Assembly: GCA_001430745.1 (NCBI GenBank)
Contig: KQ481993.1
Span: 1,595,580-1,610,205 of the forward strand
Origin: Auxenochlorella pyrenoidosa
Lineage: Eukaryota; Chlorophyta; Trebouxiophyceae; Chlorellales; Chlorellaceae
Direction of reading: 5' to 3'
Length of the DNA stretch: 14,626 nucleotides
Part shown: positions 1-9,000 of the stretch, one piece after another
Numbering within the stretch: the first letter of the stretch is position 1
How the letters are laid out: the number at the start of each line of letters is the position of its first letter
Translations under genes and position numbers: made by a program
Notes under the pieces: generated by a model
The model's database searches: none
What the model saw: only the letters and a program-made list of their open reading frames with translations
Told to the model about the DNA's origin: nothing

Positions 1-119
1 GGGGGCCGGGAACGGCAGGCGGCTGGATGGGATTGATTTGATTCTGAGTGCCCGGCATTTCCCAAGTGCCTGCCGGATCGAGATTTGAGGGTGCTTGCCC
101 AGGCACTGGGCCCGCCCAC

Positions 120-1416
120 CGCGTGCGCGCCGCGGTGCCACACCAGGGCCCGCCCAGCCAGCTGCGGCGGCGCCTGCTGCAGCCCAAACTGCTCCTGGGA
201 GCGCTGCTGCACCAGGCCAGGGGCCATGCTGGAGTACTGTGCCGTGACGGGCAGGGTGAACTGCACAGGATGAAGGGGGGCGTGGGGGTGGGGGGTGGGG
301 GGGTGGGGGGCATGCCCTCTGCCAGCTCGGCCCTGCTGCGACGCAGTGCTGGAAGGCTGAGGCAGCTGATAGCTACAATGCTTGCCGCAGCAGGGGCGTG
401 GGGGACGCGCACTTCAGCAAAATGGCGGCGCTGAAATCTCCCTACTGAAACCAGGGAAGCTCCTGCTTGCAGTTGCCTTGCAAGCGCCGAGGTCTCTCCC
501 CCCACCAGGCACGCTGCCGAGGCCTCACCCACCATGAAGGTCTCGCAAAGAGCGGCTTCCCACTCCTGCGCCGTCAGCAGCCGATAGCCGGCCTGCTCCA
601 TGCAGGCGCACAGCTGTGCCACCCAGCTGGGCGGCAGGGCGCCCCCAGAGCCCCAGCTGGCGTCCCTGGCCTGGTCACGCCCCGCCGCCACTCCTGGCTG
701 TGCAGGTTCACGAGCAAACCGGCTGCCCGCAGAGCCCGCATCAGGGCTGGCCAGGCGCTCGAAACCCTCTAGCAGCTCCCTGCCAGGGTGGAGATGCTCG
801 CTCAAGGTGATGCGGAGATTGTCTCGACGGGGGCGGCACGGGGCAGGGGCAGCGGGAGGCGGACGGGCGCTCACCTGCCGCGCTGCGCCTGCTGCTGCAG
901 GGCGATGTGGCCTAGCAGGCGCTGCAGGGAGTCCAGGTCGTTGGCATCAGCAGAGAGCATGCTGCCTGCGCGGAGGTGGGAGCACCAGGGTTGAGCAGCG
1001 AGCAGCAAGTGATGCGCATCGGTGATGCTTTAGATTGATGCAGAGAGACGCGGAAAGACAAGCATGGGGTACCCTGGAGCAACCTTTGCAGCTGGTATGT
1101 ACCCAACCTGCAGCTGGCTGAACAGGTCGGAGTCAGAAATTGTCAGCATGCGCTCAGGCGGAGCCACCATGCGCTCCTTGCTGATTTTCGGCTGCACAGA
1201 TGAGGCAGCCGCCTGCTGGCCAGGCGCTGGCGGAAAGGCGGCTGCTGGCCCGGCCGAGCCAGCAGCTTGAGATCCATGACATCTTCGGCGAAGCAGCATG
1301 GCTCCTGGCCAGAACAACAGTCCGAGGCAGCGGGTTTGCCGCCGTTCAGCGAGCGCGCTTTGGTGCGCTGCCGCCGCTGTGGCGGCCCGCTGCTCTTGCG
1401 GCCAGCTGGGTTGCAT
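120..1416 (-). CDS. DUF3754 / TMEM143-like protein, N-terminal half (partial, runs off left edge)
   Basis: Four exons join in phase on the minus strand: 1416-1103, 961-875, 800-533 and 260-120, giving 270 codons without a stop. All introns shown are GT-AG; the last donor at 119-118 leads out of the window. The start is the ATG at 1416-1414; the frame is open upstream but offers only one further ATG (1464). The first ~75 residues are Arg/Ala-rich, as in an organelle targeting peptide, then comes a helical region with LTISDSDLFSQL and LDSLQRLLGHIALQQ. The recognisable part spans exons 3-4: PPSWVAQLCACMEQAGYRLL, then TAQEWEAALCETFM/FTLPV and later ALVWHRG. This matches the order in plant DUF3754 and animal TMEM143 proteins (helix, 'tt.eE...Al...f.lplpv', 'v..RG'). 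TMEM143 is mitochondrial; the biochemical function is unknown. The C-terminal membrane part expected for the family is not in the window. Family assignment is from remembered family pattern and is moderate; the exon chain is firmer. Confidence 0.55.
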
Positions 1417-1543
1417 GCCATCGCGGAGCGCACACGTGATCCTTATTAATCTAATCTGACCCATCACCGCTGTGCAAAGCTCACAAACGCTGCCCACTTT
1501 GCCCTCGACCAGCACTCAAGGCTCTGTGCAGCTTTCATTGAAG
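1417..1543. promoter_or_regulatory. Shared upstream region of two divergent genes, with a G-box palindrome
   Basis: Only about 127 bp separate the chosen start codons of the minus-strand DUF3754-like gene and the plus-strand coiled-coil gene, so both promoters and 5' leaders must overlap here or in the first exons. The segment contains CACGTG at 1433-1438, the core bound by bHLH/bZIP factors in plants, and an AT-rich patch (CTTATTAATCTAATC, about 1442-1456) that stands out against the GC-rich surroundings. No canonical TATA box is placed convincingly for either gene. Shared control is an inference from spacing only. Confidence 0.4.
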
Positions 1544-2382
1544 ATGGACGCTCAGTCGGTCGCAGCATTCGAGGCGCGGGCAGCCCAAGCCGAGCAGCGG
1601 CTAGCGGTGCTCGAACAGAAACTTGGTGAGCGCTGTGGGAGCATGCCTGCCGCCTGCCGCATCCTCGGCGGCTGGAGCGCACTTGAAATAAACGTGTTGC
1701 ATGCAAGCAGCTTCCTGCGACAGCCAGTCGCCGCCTGCAGCTCGTCCTCCCGCCCGCCTCCTGCCAGCAGTCCCCGCGCACTGCCCTCCACTGCTGCAGC
1801 CGGCGGCAGCAGCGGCGGTGCAGTGGACACCTCCCGCTATGTTGCTGAGCTGCAGGCGCTGCGGGAGGTGCTGGTGGCAGCCAAGGCAGAGCAGGAGGCG
1901 CTCGAGAAGCGGGTTGGCGAGGTGGGTGCATGCCGCACCAGCATGCTGTCACACGGAGAGATGGGCCTGTGCATGGGAAAGTCACAGGCTCTTTGGTGCT
2001 GCCGTTTCCGCGGTGTCTTGCGAGCCAGTGGCCGCATGCTTTGCACCGCCCTTTGACCGGGCTGGCGGGAGGTGGGGTGACGGGCGCATGCTCCCGGCTG
2101 GACCCCTTTATGCAGCTGGAGACCGAGAACAGCAAGCTCAAGTACCAGGTGACAGCTGTGTGTTATAGCATGCTTCAGCAGCAGAGAACCAGGCCGCATA
2201 TGTCAGCCAGCCCCAGCTGCCGCTGTGTGCTCTGCAGACTGGCCTGCTGCTGCCTGCACGCGCTTCTCAGCCACGCAGTCATGCGCTATGTTATTCCCAC
2301 CCCCTGCTGTGTGCAGGTGCTGCACCTCAAGCGCGCCGTTGTGGAGAGCGACGAAAAGCTGGCGGCGCTGCAGAAGCAGTGA
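1544..2382 (+). CDS. Small coiled-coil protein (100 aa, four exons)
   Basis: Exons 1544-1625, 1800-1921, 2116-2148 and 2317-2382 join in phase (82+122+33+66 nt = 101 codons with TGA). Introns are GT-AG with pyrimidine-rich acceptors ending GCAG. The start ATG at 1544 has A at -3 and G at +4. Residues 1-28 (MDAQSVAAFEARAAQAEQRL...) form a heptad-rich helix, a Gly/Ser linker follows, and the rest is again continuous coiled coil: RYVAELQALREVLVAAKAEQ, then EKRVGELETENSKLKYQVLH and LKRAVVESDEKLAALQKQ. There is no signal peptide or membrane segment. The 'ENxKLKYQvxxLKRxV' stretch resembles the leucine-zipper appendix at the N-terminus of animal cytosolic arginyl-tRNA synthetase, but no catalytic domain follows, so it may be a free-standing adaptor. 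I do not recognise an established family name. It is convergent with the acyl-CoA synthetase gene, with 626 bp between stop codons. Confidence 0.72.
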
Positions 2383-3008
2383 GGACCCGGGCCGCGCTGA
2401 CCTGGGCCCACCGCAACCCGTGGGCACCCCTGCTGCCGGTGCCTGTGCCTGCCAAGTGCTCCCCAACTAGATCGCACTACCCCTTGCCTTCCCCTTGCCC
2501 GGCGCCCCTCCCGCATGTATCAACGCCTCCATTGCCTCACCCTGCGCCCTCAATTCTTGCGACTTGCCGCAACCAGCATTGCAAACTTAAGCCTTGCTTA
2601 CAGCGGAAGCTGAGCGGGGAGGGCATGTGGCCAGAGCAGCTGGGGCAGGCAAAACTGGCCGTGCACATGGGATGTTCATTCAAAACAGCTGTTCAGCTGG
2701 GTAAGAGGGGGGCAGCGGCATGTGTGGAAACGGATGGGGGCTCTGCAGCTGCTGCAGGGCTGCCAACCAGTTTGGGGAAGGGTGGAGAGATTCGGTTCTG
2801 CTGGTAATTGGTTCTACAACTGGGGTGGGCTGGGGGTGGGTGGGGGATCCAGTGGCGTGGCGTTCTGGCCCCCTCTGGGCTGTGCCTGCGGACTCACGCA
2901 CACATGGGGCGGCGCCGCCCAGCGGTCTTGTGTGGTGGGCGCACCCAGCGCCGACCGGCGGTTTGGCGAGCGCCAGAGCAACAACTCGACGTTGGATGTC
3001 ACGCCGGC
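2383..3008. other. Convergent 3' intergenic region
   Basis: This stretch holds the 3' untranslated regions of the plus-strand coiled-coil gene (stop 2380-2382) and the minus-strand acyl-CoA synthetase gene (stop 3011-3009). A minus-strand TGTAA lies at 2602-2598. I found no plus-strand TGTAA. A G-rich run occurs around 2820-2845. Open frames crossing it lack any recognisable protein pattern. Confidence 0.5.
2598..2602 (-). promoter_or_regulatory. Candidate UGUAA poly(A) signal of the acyl-CoA synthetase gene
   Basis: The plus strand reads TTACA, so the minus transcript reads UGUAA, the usual poly(A) signal of chlorophyte algae. It lies about 407 nt beyond the acyl-CoA synthetase stop codon, within the normal range for green-algal 3' UTRs. 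A five-base motif occurs often by chance, so support is positional only. Confidence 0.35.
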
Positions 3009-6000
3009 TCAGCGGGCCGTCGCCGCCTTGAGCTCCTTGTAGAGCGCGTCGATCTCCTTCTGGAAGCGCTTCTGCAGCTGCGGGCGCTTGAGCTTCATGG
3101 AGGGCGTCATGAGGTCGTTCTCGATGCTGCAAGGGGGGGGTGGGGGGGGTGGGGGGGGGGGCTTAGGACGGCAGTGGGAATGCATTGGGAGGGAGGGGCA
3201 GGGGGCTTGCGCCGGTGTGGCGAGGGCCATCTGGTGGTTCAGGGTAGTTGGGCAGGGAGGGGAACTGGCTTGCAGGGGCTTGCTTCGTATGCATCGTTTG
3301 GCAGCCATCACAGGGCGACAGCATCCAGCTCAGAGCTGGCGGGAGCAAAGGTGTTCCGATTGTGCTTGAGGCTGCCGCGCAGCGGCTGGCGTCCGGGCTG
3401 GCCATGCGCACCGCATGCACAAGCTGCGCCGCCGCAGCCCTGCAGCCGCAGAGCTGCCGCCCCCACGGGCGCACCTGAAGGGCTCGTCCGTGAGGTGCAC
3501 GCCCCGGATGGCCTCGAAGCCCTTGAGCCGCTTGGCCTTCTGCACCGACTGCAGCTCCTGCAGGGAGAGGCGGGCTCGTGGGGAGGGGGGGCAGCAGCGA
3601 GACGTCAGCGTCAGGCCCAGCTGCCCCTGCCTGCAGGCGCCAACGTGGGCGCACTATGCCATGCATGCTGCTTTGGCCAAGGAGCCGAGGGGCCAGGGTT
3701 CGGGGCAGGGGTGGGGCGAGCCAGTGCCTGGGCCCCAAGGACTTGGCCAGCGAGCCTGGCAGCTGCAACGGGCCGCACGCGCCAGCCCCCCAGCGCAGCC
3801 CCTTGCCTGCCGCGGCCCTGCGGCGCGCCCCTTTGCCTGCCGCAGCCCCCAGGCGCGCCCCCTTGCCCGCCACAGCCCCCCAAGGCGCGCCCCCTTGCCT
3901 GCAGCATGGCCTTCTTGGCGTCGGCAGAGGCCAGGTCGGCGTTCTTGTCGGTGAACGCCTTCTTGGGCACCACCACTGCCACCAGCGAGCTCTCCAGGGA
4001 GGAGCCGTACACCCAGATCTGCTCAGGAGGGGGTTGGGGTTGGGGTTGGGGTTGGGGTTGGGGTTGGGTTGGGGGGTGGGTTGGGGGTGGGTGGGTGGGG
4101 GGTAGGGGCAGGGCACGCACCATGGAGCAGGGCCGCCCTCACAAGGTTCAGCCAAAATAAACGAGTGCTTTGGCCGCGGCAGCGCCCTCCCACGCGCCCC
4201 CGCATGCGCGCGGGCACGTGTGCCGCATGCGCGCGTCCCAAGAACAGGTGCGCTGCTGGAGGGATGCCGAGCGGGCGGCGGCGGCCGGGCAGCTCAGGCC
4301 AGGTGTACTGCTCCAGCACTTGAGTGCATCAAGCAGGGGCGGGGGGGGGGGGCATCAAGCAGGAAAGGGGCCCTTCACCTGCTCCACCAGCTCGCTGCTC
4401 GAGTACTGCTGCTCCAGGAACTCGACTGCAATGTACTCGCCTGCACGCACGGGGGCAGGGCAAACACCCAGCAGGAGAGTGGGCGGTGTGGTGTGGGGGG
4501 AGGTGACTGTGTGGGGTGGTGTGGGGTGAGGTCGGGGGCCCGCAGCGGCGCATTAGCTGGATGGGCTCGAGCAAGCGCCTGGAGCCTGCCCCGGGCCGGG
4601 CGGTTGCATAGCTAGACGAACACGCACAGCTGTTGACAAGCGCACCAACTGCCACCGCCCAGCAGGCAGCTGTGCGACGCGGGGCCAGGCACAGGCCGCT
4701 GGTTGGGCGCGCAAGGCTGGGTGACAGAGGCGGCGAGGGCTGGCAGCCCCTGCCACCCAGCCTGCACCCCTACCAAAGGCGCGGGCCTGCCCGGGCTAGC
4801 GGGCACAAAAGCCTCTCAAGCTTCTCATGCGCTCCCAGCGCGGGGCGCAGCGTGCCGCCTGCCCAGAGGCGCAAGCCTTCCTGGCAAGCCTCCACACTCC
4901 TTTCCCCAGCGCCAGCACCCCCAGCCCCCCCTTCGCGCGGCCCAGCGGGGCACCCACCCTGCGCCAGCTTGAAGCCCTCTTGGTTCCACCTAGCTGATGC
5001 GTCGCCGCACCCCCCACCTCATCCCCCACACCCCCCCGAACCATTCCCCACCCTGCTTTCCCACCCCTCGTGGGCCGGCCAGCAAGGCCGACCGGCGCCG
5101 GGCGGGGCGTGCCACCTCACCCGACGCAGGCCTCCCTGGCACGCCTCCCCACTAGTCAGGCACCCCCCGGAGGGGCACCCACCCTGCGCCAGCTTGAAGA
5201 TGTTCTTCTTGCGGTCCACAATCCTCAGGCAGCCCTGGGAGTCGATCGTGCCGATGTCGCCTGCGCGGCAGGGGGCAGCGCACCGGGGGCGGGGCGACGC
5301 GTGGGTGCGGGCAGGAGGAGCGCCGCGCAGCGATGCGAGTGAAGCTGCTTTGGGGGGAGGCTGCCATCGGGGGCGGCGCCCTGCACACGCCTCCCCGCCA
5401 AGCGGCCCTGCGGGCTGTCCCGCCACCCCCGCGCCAAGAGCCGAAGCAGGTGTACCCATGCGCCAGGCGTGCTAGCAGTGCTTACCCACCCCAGTAGGAG
5501 CCCCCCCCCCCCCCCGAACACCCACACCCACCCCCCGCAGTGGGAGCCCTGGGCCCCACCCCACACCACCCCCAACCTCCCCTTGCCTGTGTGGAAGAAG
5601 CCCTCGGCGTCAAACTCCCCCTTTGTCTTCTCCGGGTCCTTGTAGTACCCCGCAAACACCATGGGCCCGCGGATGCAGATCTCGCCCTGCAGCCGGGGGC
5701 CAGCAGGGCGGCCGGAAGGAGTGGATGGGAGGGGGGGCGAGGAGGGGTGGGTAATGTTGCGGCGAAAGCACCAGCCCCGCTAGCAACCTTCGCCAGGCGG
5801 GCGGCGCCCAGCAGGCGGGCATGCAGGCGACCCGGGAGGTCTGCTAGCGGCAGCGCGGTCCAACGCAGACCAGTGCGCATCAAGCTACGGACAGGCGGCG
5901 AGCCATCATAGAAACCGTTGCCATGGAAAAAGGGGAGGCATGACGGGGGCACCTTGGGCGGGCTGTCGGTGGCCTCGTACTTGAGCTCGGGCACAGACTC

Positions 6001-9000
6001 CAGCCGGTATTCAGTGGCCGCCAGGGGGGGGCCCACTGCATGGGCGCAGGCAGCCGGGGCGGAGAACGCATCGGCAGATGCAGTGCAGTAGCGAATTGGG
6101 GCCTGGACGGCCTCTCCAGCTGGCAGTTACTGAGGGGACGCGGGCTGCTCGTCAGGCCATTCACGGCTCCCATCGCTGCCCATAAGACCCTGGGTCACCT
6201 CGCTGGGTGCTGATGCTGCACGCCCGCACTGGCGCGCATCAACCCTCGCCACCCCAGCACATCCATCCAGGCCCCACCCATGCACACACACCCACACACA
6301 CAGAGCCCCCACGCGCGCACATGCACACACACACACACACCTGTGTACGACATCTTTCCCAACCCTCGCCACCCCAGCACATCCACCCTGCCCCCACCCA
6401 CCACCACCCCCCCCCCACACACACACCTGTGTACGACATCTTGGGGTTGGGCAGCATGATGAAGGAGGCGGCGGTGGTCTCAGTCAGGCCGTAGCCCTGC
6501 AGGGGGTTGGGCGGGCAGGCACGGGTTGGGAGCGCCAGGCACGCAGCGGGCTGGGGAGGCAGCATGTTCAAATGTGAAGAAAACAGCCAGCACGCATGGG
6601 CGCGCGCATGCGCGCGCCATGTGCGGCGCCAGCCCGGCACCAGCCCGCTTCATGACGGCGCTGCAGGCTGACCAGCAGGAGCGCCAGCCCGGCTCACAGC
6701 GGCGCTGCAGGGCGGCCTGCAGGAGCGCTACCCCGAAGCGCACCTGCAGCAGCGGCGCCATGCAGACGTTGCAGAAGTCCTCCACGTGCGGCGCCAGCGG
6801 GGCGCCGCCGCTCACGATGAACCGCACCCTGCACAGCAAGAGGGCAGGGAGGGTGGGTGGGGTGGGGTGGAGGGGATGGAGGGGGCCGGGGGCCCAGTCA
6901 TGGTAATCAACTGAGCAGCACGAGGGGGGGCAGCCACCACCTGGGCGGCGCTGCACATGCCTTTATCACAACAGAACAGCGAGAACGCTGGGCGCATCGG
7001 TTGAGAGCTACGGGCCAGCAAGGGAGGAACACTCAGTGTTCCCAGTGATATAAACAAGCCATGAAGAGGAAGAGGCAAAGGTGCCGTGCCACGCACCTGC
7101 CGCCCAGCGCCTGCTTCACCTTGCCAAACACGGTGTGGTCCACCAGCGCGCCCGCCACGCTGCAGGGCACAGCATGCACAGCACGCGCCTCAGCCCCAGC
7201 CCGCCAGCAGCGCCTTGGCAGCACAGCTTGTAGACAGGGCAGCACAGCGGGCAGCCAGCAGTCGGCCGACAGCGCGACTGCGTACTGCTGCGAGAGCTGA
7301 TGCTGAGGCGCAGGCGACAGGCCGCGGACGCTCCAGGTGCCCGCAAAGGGCGGCCAGCCAGCCAGCCAGCCAGCCAGCCCTGGAAGTCAGCGCCCAAAGG
7401 CAGCTGGTCAAGAGCAGCCAAAGCCCCCTCACCCAAAGGGCAGGCCCCGCTTGAGCAGGAACAGCTTGTAGCTGTAGGCAGCATTGAACAGCAGGTTGGC
7501 CACCGGCCCCGACTTCTTCAGCTTGCCCCGCACTGCAGCCAGCCGCGGCAAAGGGGGGGGTGGGGAGGGGGGCCTGGGTGCGCGCGCAGAGGGCCAGCGA
7601 TGGGACAGACCCCGGCGACATAGCGCGGGTCATGGCGCCGGCCGCGCCACTCAGGCTGCTCGGCGCCGCCAAGCCGCGAGCAGCCGTGGCGGCGCGCCCC
7701 GCCGCCCCTCGCCTCCCCCCCCGCCCCACCCACCCCTCACCCACCCACCCACACACACACACCACTACCACCATCACCACACAGACATGCACACACACAC
7801 ACACAAACTTCCTGCCCCGCAGGAGCAATCAACCAGTCCCGGCACCAGCACCACCAGCGACACCACACACATGCACACACACACACGCACGAGCAACCAG
7901 CCAGCCCCGGCACCCACCGCCGTCCTCCACGCGCTCCAGGATGCGCGGCACCGCCACAAACAGGGTGGGGCGCAGCTCCGCCACGTCCTCCATCAGCAGC
8001 TTCACGTTGCCCCGCCAGTAGCCGATGTGCGCGCCCACGCACAGCGCCAGCTCCTCGATGATCCGGTCAAAGGAGTGCGCCAGCGGCAGGAAGGACAGGA
8101 TGCAGTCCTGGTCGCTGAAGCCGATGCCCGCCTGCGCAGGGTGGGGGGTGGTTGGGGGTGGTGGGGGTGGTGGTGGGAAGGGCGGGTGGGGGGGGGCAGG
8201 GGGCCGGGGCGGCGGCGGCGCGCGGCGGCGCGGCGCAGATTTGACCGCGGTCAAAGATTCGCCCGCGGCGGCCGAGGGTTGACCCGGCCGAGATCGCACG
8301 CGGCGCTGCAAAGCTTGCTGCGAGGCGGGCGCGGCAGGGCAGCGGCAGCTGGCGGTCAAAATGCCAGCGAGGCACCAGCAGAGCTCGCAGCGGGTGCCAG
8401 ACCTGTTCCAGCAGGTTGCGGGCGCCCGCCACGCCCGCCACATAGTTCTTGTGCGTGGCCATCACTCCCTTGGGCACGCCCGTGGTGCCGCTGCAGCGCC
8501 ATGGGAGGTGCAAGCAGAGAGGAGTGAGTTGAGGGCACAGGGGCGCAAATGCAGGTGCTCTAGAGCTGGCGGCTTGCACAGGGTGCAGCAGAGCAGCACA
8601 GGCGCTAGTAGGGCCGGCCAAGCCTGCTGCACGCATGCGAGCAATGCACAGGGTGGCCCCTGGGCGGGCCTGTTGGAACGTCTTCAACAATTACATCAAA
8701 CGTTGTTTTTCCTCTTTCAAGCGGAGCTGTGCTGCCCCCTTGCCTTGTGTACATGATGCAGCAGATGTCGTCGGGCTTGGGGGGGACGGGGGTCACTGGT
8801 GCGGCCTTGCCGCTCTCCAGAAAGTCGGCAAAGGACACAACCTGTGCACACAGCAGCGGAAGGCGAGGGCAGCGATTGGGCAGCGAGAGGAGGGCAGCGA
8901 TCGGGCAGCACTCTAGGCAAGGGGTTTGTCCTCTCCCAAGCAGAAGGGATAGACAAGCAACAGAGCGCGCAGTGGACCAGGGCTAACGCGGCATGCCTCC

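Noticed and set aside
3790..3902. CRISPR array
   Set aside because: The repeat units are contiguous without unique spacers, lie in a eukaryotic intron, and there are no cas genes.
2808..4160. 450-codon open frame on the plus strand
   Set aside because: It runs antisense across four acyl-CoA synthetase exons and their introns, is low-complexity (Trp/Gly and Pro runs from G/C repeats) and resembles no protein. Long open antisense frames are expected in GC-rich DNA.
4947..4974. Extra exon 17-like exon in intron 17
   Set aside because: Only the last few codons and the donor are copied; no acceptor or conserved protein segment precedes it, and exons 17 and 18 already join to the family sequence.
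4633..5475. 280-codon Pro-rich open frame on the plus strand
   Set aside because: Covers the long intron 17 and exon 17 antisense; composition reflects C-rich intron sequence.
7484..8527. 347-codon open frame on the plus strand with His/Thr-rich repeats
   Set aside because: Antisense to exons 9-11; the repeats are translated CA microsatellite. No domain pattern.
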